37,919 nt of DNA. Source: an uncultured marine group I thaumarchaeote. GTDB taxonomy: Archaea; Thermoproteota; Nitrososphaeria; Nitrososphaerales; Nitrosopumilaceae. The stretch lies in contig CACLIK010000007.1 of the NCBI GenBank assembly GCA_902606965.1, positions 1 through 37,919 of the forward strand. The letters are read 5' to 3'. A program made the translations under genes and the position numbers. This document shows positions 30,922 through 37,919 of this stretch, piece after piece; positions within the stretch are counted from its first letter, which is position 1, and every line of letters begins with the position of its first letter. The notes under the pieces are model-generated. The model made no database searches and was not told where the DNA came from. It saw only the letters and a program-made list of their open reading frames with translations.

Positions 30922-32808
30922 ACCAGATTCTGTTATGTTACACGCACCTGTAGGCAAAACTCGTACAAAATCATCAATGCTAAATGGCTTTGCAATTTCC
31001 TCATTACTTGACAAAAATTCATAACGAATTCTTTTTGCAACATCGGGCATATCTTGTCCTGTAGGTTCTATCATGGCATAGCAGATTGCTGTATTCTTCA
31101 GGCTTGGTGGACCACAAGTAAGCAAATAACTTTCTTCATGCTTGATTATGGCAACGCACATCTTCAAACTTGAAATTTTGACAAAGTTACGCTGTCCCTC
31201 GATCATGAAAGATCCTTTAGCCATAGATTGTCCGCTGGGAGCGCCCTTTTTGACTTGATCTGGATTAACCCAGTAAGCGCTTGAACCATAGAATGCTTCT
31301 TTCCATACTTTGCTAAAGCAGATTGTAGCGTGGGCAACTTCAGTAAGGCTTGCTGGCGTTGGTGAAACATTATCCTTTAACAGGAAAAATGGCGAGCCGG
31401 ATATTTCAGCATGGAAAACCTTGTCATTTTTCTCAAGATGTTTTCGAATAATGGCAGAGTTTGATGAAGAGTCACGTCCTCCCACAGCCAATACACCATC
31501 TGTTGTGTAAAACCATCTATATCGTTCAAACCAGTTTTTCTTTCTAACCTGCGTAACACTAACTTGCTTTGCACCCTCGCCTTTCTTAACCACTTTTTGA
31601 AGTTCTTTCTCAGTTTTTTCTAATAGTTTTTCAATTGAGCCTATGGCGGCTTTTTGCTTTTTTGATTCATTGAATAATGCGGAAGCTGTTGTAGGAAGAG
31701 ATGAATTCAAATCTATTTTGATTTTTTCATCCTCAACTTTGAGGTATGTTATTCCTTTCTCTTTGATAATCTCTGAGTTGTTCGTTTTTAGAAGTGCAGT
31801 AATTTTGGAATCGTCCATTGATGAAATTCCTTGGGAAACTCCTTCAAAAAGTGAGTTTGCTACTTTAGCAATTTTTTCTGATTTTTCAGTTACTATTCCA
31901 ATTGCCTTTGTTTGTTCATCAAGTCTTGTTTCTAACTCTGAAATTTTTTTGGCAAAAGGAGAGCTTTGAATTGTTTTTCCCTCGGCAAGAATGCTTTCGG
32001 TGAAAACTGTATCTAGACCGTCCATAAAACTGCTAATTTTTTCATGATTTTCTCCCGCTAACGAAATTGGGTTAACATACATCTCATCATCCCGAACAAT
32101 TTCAGGATCATGTTTGCCGGTCACAACATTGTTAACAATCTGAGTTGCGGAATCAAATAATCGTTTTACTTCCTCGTTAGAGATCTCTTCTCCCTTCTTT
32201 TTTGATTCAACTTTTGCTAATCTGGTTATCTCTTCGATATATTTTCTAGGCAATCCCAGAGTTTTTCCTATCCATTTTGCCACGGCAATTGGCGCAGAAT
32301 GAATAGGTTCAAAATCTTTCTCAGTCATATTCAAAATATCCAGATTATCTAATGGTGGTTGAACATATTGTGAACCTACGCGTAGTTGCCTATGCTTGAC
32401 ATTGATAGAGTGTGATAGAGCAAGAATTTTCATTTCGTTGTTACAAATTATGATGTTTCCATCACCAAACAACTCTACAACAATTACGAACTCTTTTTCA
32501 AAATATGAAAGTGTCAGATATACAATTCTTTCAGTACCTATCTGCTTTATCTCCCTAAGTTTGGATCTAAGAATATTGCTTCGTAGATGTTTTAGCAGTT
32601 TATTTGGTTCAATTTGTTCTATCTTGACATTTGTTATCCAAATTCCAAAAGTAGACAACATGAGTAAAATGTCTGATTTTTCTGGGTGGTGAAATTTGAA
32701 GAGTAAGCTATCTTTGGTGATTCCATAGATGTTACTAACATAGTAGCCCTCAATCCTTTTGTTGATATCATTAACAAGATACCTTAATTCAATTCCAGCC
32801 AGTGCCAT
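30913..32808 (-). CDS. rqcH: Rqc2/NEMF family ribosome-rescue protein (aRqcH)
   Basis: This NFACT-domain protein of 631 residues should bind stalled large ribosomal subunits and may add C-terminal tails to nascent chains. NFACT-N starts at the very N-terminus (ELRYLVNDINKRIEGYYV). Helix-hairpin-helix and coiled-coil regions occupy about 270-450. The NFACT-R/DUF814 domain has NWFERYRWFYTTDGVLAVGG and then a GGRDSSSN loop. The C-terminal NFACT-C part is short. Length matches archaeal homologues. A minus-strand TATA-like sequence near 32835 is 27 nt from the ATG. Confidence 0.9.
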   Translation of the reverse strand: MALAGIELRYLVNDINKRIEGYYVSNIYGITKDSLLFKFHHPEKSDILLMLSTFGIWITNVKIEQIEPNKLLKHLRSNILRSKLREIKQIGTERIVYLTLSYFEKEFVIVVELFGDGNIIICNNEMKILALSHSINVKHRQLRVGSQYVQPPLDNLDILNMTEKDFEPIHSAPIAVAKWIGKTLGLPRKYIEEITRLAKVESKKKGEEISNEEVKRLFDSATQIVNNVVTGKHDPEIVRDDEMYVNPISLAGENHEKISSFMDGLDTVFTESILAEGKTIQSSPFAKKISELETRLDEQTKAIGIVTEKSEKIAKVANSLFEGVSQGISSMDDSKITALLKTNNSEIIKEKGITYLKVEDEKIKIDLNSSLPTTASALFNESKKQKAAIGSIEKLLEKTEKELQKVVKKGEGAKQVSVTQVRKKNWFERYRWFYTTDGVLAVGGRDSSSNSAIIRKHLEKNDKVFHAEISGSPFFLLKDNVSPTPASLTEVAHATICFSKVWKEAFYGSSAYWVNPDQVKKGAPSGQSMAKGSFMIEGQRNFVKISSLKMCVAIIKHEESYLLTCGPPSLKNTAICYAMIEPTGQDMPDVAKRIRYEFLSSNEEIAKPFSIDDFVRVLPTGACNITESGSA

Positions 32809-32907
32809 AATACTAGTAAAGAGTCTCCGATTATACTCTTATCGATTATCTCTATTGACAGACAAAGGTTTTAAAAATGGCAGCGCAGAATCAACCTAGA
32901 AATTTCA

Positions 32908-33585
32908 TTGGCTAGACATGGTAAAAAAAGAATAAGATTTGGTTCGAGGGATAAAAAAACTGAGGATTTTGTAGATCCTAACAAAGATCCTCGTAGTTAT
33001 ATCAAAAGGTACATTTTAGAAGAAAAATACAGGGAGTGGTTTGACCGAAACTATCCTGATAATACAATTTACAATGCAGTTGGACTAAATGAGTGGGATT
33101 ATAATGAAATTAAAAAGAAACTTTCACCAGATCAAACAGCAGATGACGCAAAGACTGAACCAGAACCAGAACCGGAGTTCGCTGAGATTCCTTTAAGACC
33201 ATCCTCTGATACACCAGACACGGAACCAGATCCACAACCAGTGATCTCTGAGGAACAACAAAACATCACCAAAAAACGTACTAACATTCTTTTCTGGTTG
33301 CGCTTTGCCTTTGCAATGATTGGTGGTTCTGTTGCAACATTTCTCTTTGAGGGGATTGAAGATAGTGAAGAACGCAGATGGTCATCAATAATTTTCATGA
33401 TCATTCTTTTCATAGTCACTTGCTTCATAGCAAAAGGAATGAAGATAAACTTCCCAAAGTCAGATAGGAAGAAACTTGTAACAACAGGAATGGGCAGTTA
33501 CATATTCTTGTACTTGTTCGCATGGATCATGAGCTATACACTCCTCAACCTTCCAAAAGAGGACTTTTCACTACCGTTTACTTAG
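32908..33585 (+). CDS. Unknown three-helix membrane protein with acidic Pro/Glu linker
   Basis: A TTG start gives 225 residues. The basic N-terminus (GKKRIRFGSRDKK) and an aromatic helical segment (about 28-70) form a possible small domain. A linker rich in P, E, D and T follows at about 80-115. Helices lie at about 127-148, 158-177 and 193-213. No catalytic motif is visible. It precedes the cbi genes by 13 nt, so it may be read into that unit, but a cobalamin role is not supported by its sequence. Confidence 0.62.
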   Translation: MARHGKKRIRFGSRDKKTEDFVDPNKDPRSYIKRYILEEKYREWFDRNYPDNTIYNAVGLNEWDYNEIKKKLSPDQTADDAKTEPEPEPEFAEIPLRPSSDTPDTEPDPQPVISEEQQNITKKRTNILFWLRFAFAMIGGSVATFLFEGIEDSEERRWSSIIFMIILFIVTCFIAKGMKINFPKSDRKKLVTTGMGSYIFLYLFAWIMSYTLLNLPKEDFSLPFT

Positions 33586-33598
33586 ACTGGTTGTATCT

Positions 33599-34189
33599 AT
33601 GTGGAAGACAAAAACTCCTGGCATTCCTGATGAAGAATTTGAGAGAACAGAATCTGTACCAATTACTAAAGAAGAGATTCGTGCTATACAAATTAGTAAA
33701 GGTAGACTCTCTGCAGGACAAACCGTTTTAGATATTGGGTGTGGTAGTGGTTCTGTAACAATAGAAGCTGCAATTCAAGTTGAAGAATCAGGTAAGGTAA
33801 TTGGTGTTGATATTGATCCTAATGCAATAGAGCTAACTGAAAAAAACCTAAAAAAATTTGGAATCACAAATTATACGTTAATTGAAGGAAATGCTAAAGA
33901 TAAAATCTCTGAACTACCTCAAGCAGATACTATATTTATTGGTGGAACAGGCGGTGATACAAAAGATATAGTAGAATTATGTCAAAATAAAATTAAATCT
34001 GGTGGAAGAATTGTAATTGGTGTTATACTCATTGAAACACTTTATTCTGTATTACAAACAATTGAAAAATTAGATTTTGAATCAGTTGATATCACACAAA
34101 TTACAATTGGAAAAAGTCGAAAGACCAAAACAGGCACAATGATGCTTGCACGAAACCCAGTAACTGTCATCTCGGCAACAAAAAAATAA
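33599..34189 (+). CDS. cbiT: Cobalt-precorrin C15-methyltransferase (decarboxylating) CbiT
   Basis: This SAM-dependent methyltransferase of 196 residues acts on the corrin ring at C15 with loss of the C12 carboxylate. The Rossmann motif VLDIGCGSGSVTIEAA at about 43-58 and the acidic loop GVDIDPNAIELTEKN follow the CbiT pattern. The N-terminal PGIPDEEFERTESVPITKEEIRA is characteristic of CbiT. Neighbours cbiL and cbiF confirm the pathway. The gap to cbiL is 27 nt and includes AT-rich sequence. Confidence 0.9.
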   Translation: MWKTKTPGIPDEEFERTESVPITKEEIRAIQISKGRLSAGQTVLDIGCGSGSVTIEAAIQVEESGKVIGVDIDPNAIELTEKNLKKFGITNYTLIEGNAKDKISELPQADTIFIGGTGGDTKDIVELCQNKIKSGGRIVIGVILIETLYSVLQTIEKLDFESVDITQITIGKSRKTKTGTMMLARNPVTVISATKK

Positions 34190-34216
34190 TCTATCTTTTT
34201 AATTAGGCATAATTTT

Positions 34217-34948
34217 ATGTCTGTTATGTCTCAATTAACAGGAATTGGTGTAGGTCCAGGCGATCCAGATTTACTTACTGTAAAAGCAGTAAATGCAATT
34301 CAAAATGCTGATACTATAATGTGTCCTGCATCAGCAGAAGATAGACCTAGCATTGCTTTATCAGTTGTTGATTCATTAATTGATAAATCAAAAAATCAAG
34401 AAATTGTAAAATTAATTTTTCCAATGACTAAAGACAAAGATGTTCTTGAATCACACTGGAAAGTAAACTCAAAAATTATGGCAGAAAAAGTTTTGTCAGG
34501 AAAAAATGTTGTCTATCTCACAGTTGGTGATCCATATCTTTACAGTACATGGATCTACATGCACAGAGAAATCAGTCAAAATCATCCTGATATGAAAATT
34601 ACTGTAATACCTGGAATTGTTTCGATGTTTACCTTTGCATCTAAAGTTGGAATAAGTATAGCAGAAGGAGCAGAAAAAGTTGCAATAATTCCATCATGTT
34701 ATGATCTGAGTTCTGTTAAAGAGATTGCAAAACATTCTGAAGTTTTAGTCTTTCTTAAAGATGGTCGATATTTTGATCAAGTGATTGAACTAGTTAGAGA
34801 ATCTGGATTCTCTGACGATTCTATATTTGCAATTGGTCAAGATTTAGGAACAGACAAAGAAATTATTAGAAAATTAAGACTAGGTGATGTAAATGATGAC
34901 ACTCTTACTACAAAGTACTTTTCAATTTTGGTGATAAAACGTGTCTAA
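34217..34948 (+). CDS. cbiL: Precorrin-2 C20-methyltransferase
   Basis: This tetrapyrrole methylase of 243 residues is of the CobI/CbiL type. GIGVGPGDPDLLTVKAV at the N-terminus and YLTVGDPYLYSTWIYM in the middle form the SAM and substrate site. VIPGIVSMFTFASKVG follows. The start may be ATG 34217 or the methionine 3 codons later. It overlaps cbiF by 8 bp, showing close coupling. Confidence 0.88.
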   Translation: MSVMSQLTGIGVGPGDPDLLTVKAVNAIQNADTIMCPASAEDRPSIALSVVDSLIDKSKNQEIVKLIFPMTKDKDVLESHWKVNSKIMAEKVLSGKNVVYLTVGDPYLYSTWIYMHREISQNHPDMKITVIPGIVSMFTFASKVGISIAEGAEKVAIIPSCYDLSSVKEIAKHSEVLVFLKDGRYFDQVIELVRESGFSDDSIFAIGQDLGTDKEIIRKLRLGDVNDDTLTTKYFSILVIKRV

Positions 34949-35714
34949 GGTATATTTTGTTGGCTGTGGTCCGGGCGACCCTGATTTAATCACAATAAAA
35001 GCAAAAAAACTGGTTCAGAAAGCAGATGTCATAGTTTATTCAGGCTCATTGATTCCTTCTGAGATTTTGAAATATAATAAAAAAGGAAAAAAACACGATG
35101 CAGCGAAACTTGTTCGTGAAGAAATCCTTGATTTACTTTTAAAAAATTCAAAAAAAGGAAAAACTGTAATTAGATTACATGATGGTGACCCTGCAATTTA
35201 TGGTGCAATTAGAGAGCAGATTGATAATTTAAAAAAAGAAGGAATAGAATCAATTGTAGTCCCTGGAGTTACATCATTTTTAGCATCTGCAGCTGCACTT
35301 GGAACACAACTAACTTTACCTGGAATTACACAAACAATGATTATTACACGTGCAGAATCAAGAACTAAAGTTCCTAAACGTGAAAAAATTTCTGAACTTG
35401 CAAAACATCAGGCAACTTTAATTTTTTATCTTAGCGTTCATCTACTAAATAAAATTACAAAAGAAGCAATAGAAGGTGGATACAAAAAGACTACTCCTGT
35501 TGCAGTAGTTTACAAAGCAAGTAGAAAAGATCAAAAAATTATTCTTGGGACACTTACAGATATAGCAAAAAAAGTTAAAGCTGAAAGGATTACAATGACT
35601 GCAATTGTCATAATTGGAGATGTTATAAAACCAAAATCATACGAATACTCTCGTCTATATGATAAGAGCTTTAGTCATGGATTTAGAAAAGCAAAAGCTA
35701 GCACAAAACGCTAA
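34941..35714 (+). CDS. cbiF: Cobalt-precorrin-4 C11-methyltransferase
   Basis: This tetrapyrrole methylase of 257 residues matches CbiF/CobM. GCGPGDPDLITIKAKKL at the N-terminus, DVIVYSGSLIP, LHDGDPAIYGAIREQ and VPGVTSFLASAAALG are in the family order. The start is GTG 34941, overlapping cbiL. Poly-lysine codons make it AT-rich. Its stop overlaps the convergent MurI-like gene by 17 bp. The other cbi genes are not in this window. Confidence 0.9.
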   Translation: MSKVYFVGCGPGDPDLITIKAKKLVQKADVIVYSGSLIPSEILKYNKKGKKHDAAKLVREEILDLLLKNSKKGKTVIRLHDGDPAIYGAIREQIDNLKKEGIESIVVPGVTSFLASAAALGTQLTLPGITQTMIITRAESRTKVPKREKISELAKHQATLIFYLSVHLLNKITKEAIEGGYKKTTPVAVVYKASRKDQKIILGTLTDIAKKVKAERITMTAIVIIGDVIKPKSYEYSRLYDKSFSHGFRKAKASTKR

Positions 35715-36459
35715 CGTTTTTCTTAATTCCAATCTGTAAAAGATACTTTTGAAACTTTTTTGGGTCAGATGATGTAAAAATTTGCATTGTGTTTATTTTT
35801 GACTGCTTTCTTGCCACAATTTTTTTAACTTTTTGAGCTACTTCCTTCCCAGGATCAACAAATGTAATATTTGGAAATTGCTTTTTCAAAAATGGTAATA
35901 AAAATGGCAAATGTGTGCTAGATAGCATTGCCACATCAATATTTGTTCTGGAGAATGGTTCAAAAAGTACTTTTAAAACTGTCTTTTCACACAACTTCCT
36001 ATCTTCTAAAAACTTTCCATGCTCTACCAATCCTACCAATTTTGTTGCGTCGATTTTCTTTAGGTTGATATGTTTGGGTAATCTATTCTTTCTTACATAT
36101 TCTGATAATGTTTTGCTTTTTACGACAGCATTGGTTGCAAGTATTGCAACATTTCCTGTCATAGAGATTTTTGCTGCTTTTTTAATTGGGGGTAATACTT
36201 TTACTAGATTTTTTTTGTTTATACCAACTAACAGTGAGGGAGTGTTAGAACCCATTACTATCAGATCTGGCTCAAATTTTTTTTCTAACAATCTTATTGT
36301 TTTTGTGATTATTGTGGTCAATTGGGACTTTGATTTTTTGCCATATGGAAAATTCTTTTGGTCTGCAAAATAGATGATATTAGATTTCATTGCTTTTTGT
36401 ATTGGCTTTATTATTGAAAGAGACCCAAATCCAGAGTCGAATATTACGATTTTTACCAC
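35698..36459 (-). CDS. MurI-like Asp/Glu racemase homologue with both catalytic Cys replaced by Ser
   Basis: This protein of 253 residues aligns by eye with glutamate racemase. IFDSGFGSLSI at 6-16 corresponds to the DSG start, and YFADQKNFPYGKKS matches the conserved PYG loop. The two catalytic sites read GSNTPS (70-75) in place of ACNTAS, and SSTHLP (180-185) in place of GCTHYP. So S71 and S181 stand where cysteines act as acid/base. A normal racemase reaction is unlikely. The lineage lacks peptidoglycan, so a new role, perhaps ligand binding, is possible. The start is GTG. It lies next to the cbi genes but on the other strand. Confidence 0.75.
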   Translation of the reverse strand: MVKIVIFDSGFGSLSIIKPIQKAMKSNIIYFADQKNFPYGKKSKSQLTTIITKTIRLLEKKFEPDLIVMGSNTPSLLVGINKKNLVKVLPPIKKAAKISMTGNVAILATNAVVKSKTLSEYVRKNRLPKHINLKKIDATKLVGLVEHGKFLEDRKLCEKTVLKVLFEPFSRTNIDVAMLSSTHLPFLLPFLKKQFPNITFVDPGKEVAQKVKKIVARKQSKINTMQIFTSSDPKKFQKYLLQIGIKKNVSVLC

Positions 36460-36566
36460 AAATACGAATGATTTATTCCGGTTTTTACTGTTTGTTAGCT
36501 AAATTTAGCCTAGTGTTGATCTAATTCCACACCCAGTATTAAGAGTAAAATTGGAAATCATGCTCT

Positions 36567-37244
36567 ATGACATCTTTCCAAAAGTCATGGGCACAAAAAG
36601 AAGTAAAAAGTATGACTGAAAGGATTCGTGATACTGTTAAACCACAGGGCGCACTAAAGCCACGAATACAAACAGCAGTTAACAAACTTCAGGTCCAAAC
36701 TTCAAAGATGGACATCATGTTGACAAAGTTACGTGAAAGGGACCAACAACTCTTCGACCGAATTGTCACTGCAACGCAGAGTCATGATACACAAACTAGC
36801 CGAGTTTTATCTTCCGAGCTAGCAGAGGTTCGTAAAGTTTCAAGAGTATTAGGCGGTGCCAGAAATTCCCTTGAACAAGTACAGTTACGATTAACCACTA
36901 TTCATGATCTTGGCGATGCAATGATTGCAATTGGCCCAGCGATGTCAACTATGAGAGACTTGAAACCAACAATGAGCAAATTCATGCCAGAAGCAGATTC
37001 TGAATTGAATTCCATGACAGAAACACTGAATGGACTTATGGTTGATTCACTTTCAGGCGATTCGTTTGAAATGCAAGACAGTGCTATGAATGAAGAGACA
37101 AATTCGATTCTTCAGGAAGCATCAGCCGTTGCTGAACAACAAACAGACGAAAGATTTCCATCGATACCAACAACAACTCCAACAGGGATTCCAACCCAAA
37201 CGCAATCTAATACACAATCAAATCCAATGGATTTCCTTGAATAG
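36567..37244 (+). CDS. cdvB: ESCRT-III-like division protein CdvB paralogue 2
   Basis: This protein of 225 residues is colinear with the CdvB at 11746. The same blocks recur: VKPQGALKPRIQTAV at about 24-38, LAEVRKVSRVLGGAR, QVQLRLTTIHDLGDA, SKFMPEADSELNSM, and the tail ILQEASAVAEQQ then RFPSIP at 196-201. The last 25 residues are a threonine-, proline- and glutamine-rich tail ending MDFLE, which is absent from paralogue 1. No winged helix is present. A TATA-like GTATTAAG centred near 36540 is 27 nt upstream, so the mRNA is probably leaderless. No zinc-ribbon frame follows this copy. Confidence 0.88.
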   Translation: MTSFQKSWAQKEVKSMTERIRDTVKPQGALKPRIQTAVNKLQVQTSKMDIMLTKLRERDQQLFDRIVTATQSHDTQTSRVLSSELAEVRKVSRVLGGARNSLEQVQLRLTTIHDLGDAMIAIGPAMSTMRDLKPTMSKFMPEADSELNSMTETLNGLMVDSLSGDSFEMQDSAMNEETNSILQEASAVAEQQTDERFPSIPTTTPTGIPTQTQSNTQSNPMDFLE

Positions 37245-37259
37245 ATGCTAAGGTAGGAT

Positions 37260-37284
37260 CCAATTTTTTCTCTTTTTCTTTTTC
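37260..37284 (+). terminator. T-rich terminator after cdvB paralogue 2
   Basis: Three T tracts (T6, T5, T5) separated by single C or CTC follow about 15 nt after the cdvB stop. This fits archaeal oligo-T termination in the short convergent gap before glyS. Confidence 0.45.
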
Positions 37285-37290
37285 AAAGTA

Positions 37291-37919
37291 CTAGGGGAAT
37301 GCAGTTTCCTTAGAAAGTATATTATCCAACTCAGAAACTTTTATTCGATTTTGTTCCATCGAGTCACGCATTCTAAGAGTAACCGTATCATCTTGTAATG
37401 TTTGATGATCAATTGTAATAGCATATGGCGCACCAACTTCATCCAGTCTTCTGTATCTTCTTCCTATCGCACCAGAATGATCCAAAAACACATCATACTT
37501 TCGCTTGATTTTTAGATAAATTTCATCCGTCTTTTCTGCAAGACCATCTTTTTTTACCAGGGATAATAGCCCAACATGAATTGGAGATAAATATGGTTTG
37601 AGTGACAACACAATCCTATCATTTTCTTTGTCTTCTCGTAGACTGCTTTCTAGTATAGTATACAAACTACGATCTATTCCCATAGAAATCTCAAAAACAT
37701 GTGGAAGTACTTTTTCATCGTTATCCATCACTTCAAATTTTTCTTTGCTTTTATTGGCATGACTAGTCAGATCATAACCAGATCTATAGTTGCATGCTAC
37801 CAATTCAAGCCATCCTGTCGTAGTCTCAACCTCAAAATCAAAAGCCACTTCCGCATAGAATGCCTTTTCTTTTTCTCCTAATTTTCGAAATCTGCTTTTT
37901 TGAATATTAACGCCAGCCT
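37291..37919 (-). CDS. glyS: Glycyl-tRNA synthetase, C-terminal part (cut by window edge)
   Basis: The frame is open to the window edge, so the N-terminal catalytic core is missing; about 208 codons are visible. AFYAEVAFDFEVETTTGW and ACNYRSGYDLTSH correspond to the class II motif 3 region of archaeal/eukaryotic-type GlyRS, where glycine recognition residues lie. The anticodon-binding domain follows (YLSPIHVGLLSL, DHSGAIGRRYRRLDEVGAP, TIDHQTLQDDTVTLRMRDS), the usual class IIa ending. A GTG at 37848 is not the true start, because coding sequence continues upstream (QKSRFRKLGEKEKAFYAE). Confidence 0.92.
   Translation of the reverse strand, partial: AGVNIQKSRFRKLGEKEKAFYAEVAFDFEVETTTGWLELVACNYRSGYDLTSHANKSKEKFEVMDNDEKVLPHVFEISMGIDRSLYTILESSLREDKENDRIVLSLKPYLSPIHVGLLSLVKKDGLAEKTDEIYLKIKRKYDVFLDHSGAIGRRYRRLDEVGAPYAITIDHQTLQDDTVTLRMRDSMEQNRIKVSELDNILSKETAFP

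Noticed and set aside
33522-33731. Plus-strand frame bridging the membrane protein and cbiT
   Set aside because: It is an alternative frame of cbiT and the preceding gene, and its product has no family resemblance.
1-37919. Mobile elements, CRISPR arrays or integrated virus
   Set aside because: No transposase, integrase, terminal repeats or regularly spaced repeats were seen. All recognisable genes are of core chromosomal type.

Overview
The window is about 38 kb of AT-rich archaeal chromosome, most consistent with an ammonia-oxidising Nitrososphaerota (Thaumarchaeota) of the Nitrosopumilus/Nitrosarchaeum group. The evidence is a combination of two ESCRT-III-like CdvB proteins, an archaeal TFB, both subunits of the archaeal phosphomevalonate dehydratase, a preQ0/archaeosine gene set, anaerobic-type cobalamin genes, a bacterial-type APS reductase with ATP sulfurylase, and exported proteins ending in the W-I-K-N-N-A-G-W-W domain common in this lineage. 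Genes are densely packed, often convergent with 4-bp stop overlaps. Many lack a leader: a TATA box lies about 25 nt before the start. TTG starts are frequent. I see no mobile elements, tRNA, rRNA or CRISPR, so this looks like core chromosome. No gene-free stretch exceeds about 190 bp.

Layout. 1-4754: the tip of a PP-loop protein, an M24 peptidase, a rhodanese, a possible C1q/TNF-like protein, a membrane protein and a large MscS-type channel. 4931-11643: a KamA-like radical SAM enzyme, an exported protein, TFB, a CPA1 antiporter, a hemerythrin and small membrane proteins. 11746-13107: cdvB with a 46-residue zinc-ribbon microprotein directly downstream, convergent with a coiled-coil protein. 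13220-15653: an operator-like repeat array, a winged-helix regulator, a membrane-anchored winged-helix regulator and an exported helical protein, the best candidate for an undescribed signalling module. 15885-18276: queE, folE and queC for preQ0, with two small membrane proteins among them, followed by homoserine kinase. 19274-24460: a UPF0104-like membrane protein with a C2H2-like tail, an SDR, two small unknown proteins, a GT-B glycosyltransferase and a ThiI-like protein without its PP-loop. 24546-26416: cysH-sat. 26448-30854: a membrane protein, Nth, two zinc-ribbon proteins sharing a helix motif, and the two phosphomevalonate dehydratase subunits. 30913-35714: an aRqcH/NEMF protein, a membrane protein, and cbiT-cbiL-cbiF. 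35698-37919: a MurI-like protein in which both catalytic cysteines are serine, a second cdvB paralogue, and the 3' part of glycyl-tRNA synthetase.

Functional groups: sulfate assimilation (sat makes APS, CysH reduces it), archaeosine precursor synthesis, corrin-ring methylation, the archaeal mevalonate pathway, ESCRT-III-type division or membrane remodelling, and ribosome rescue. All assignments come from reading motifs and translations by eye; no database search was run.
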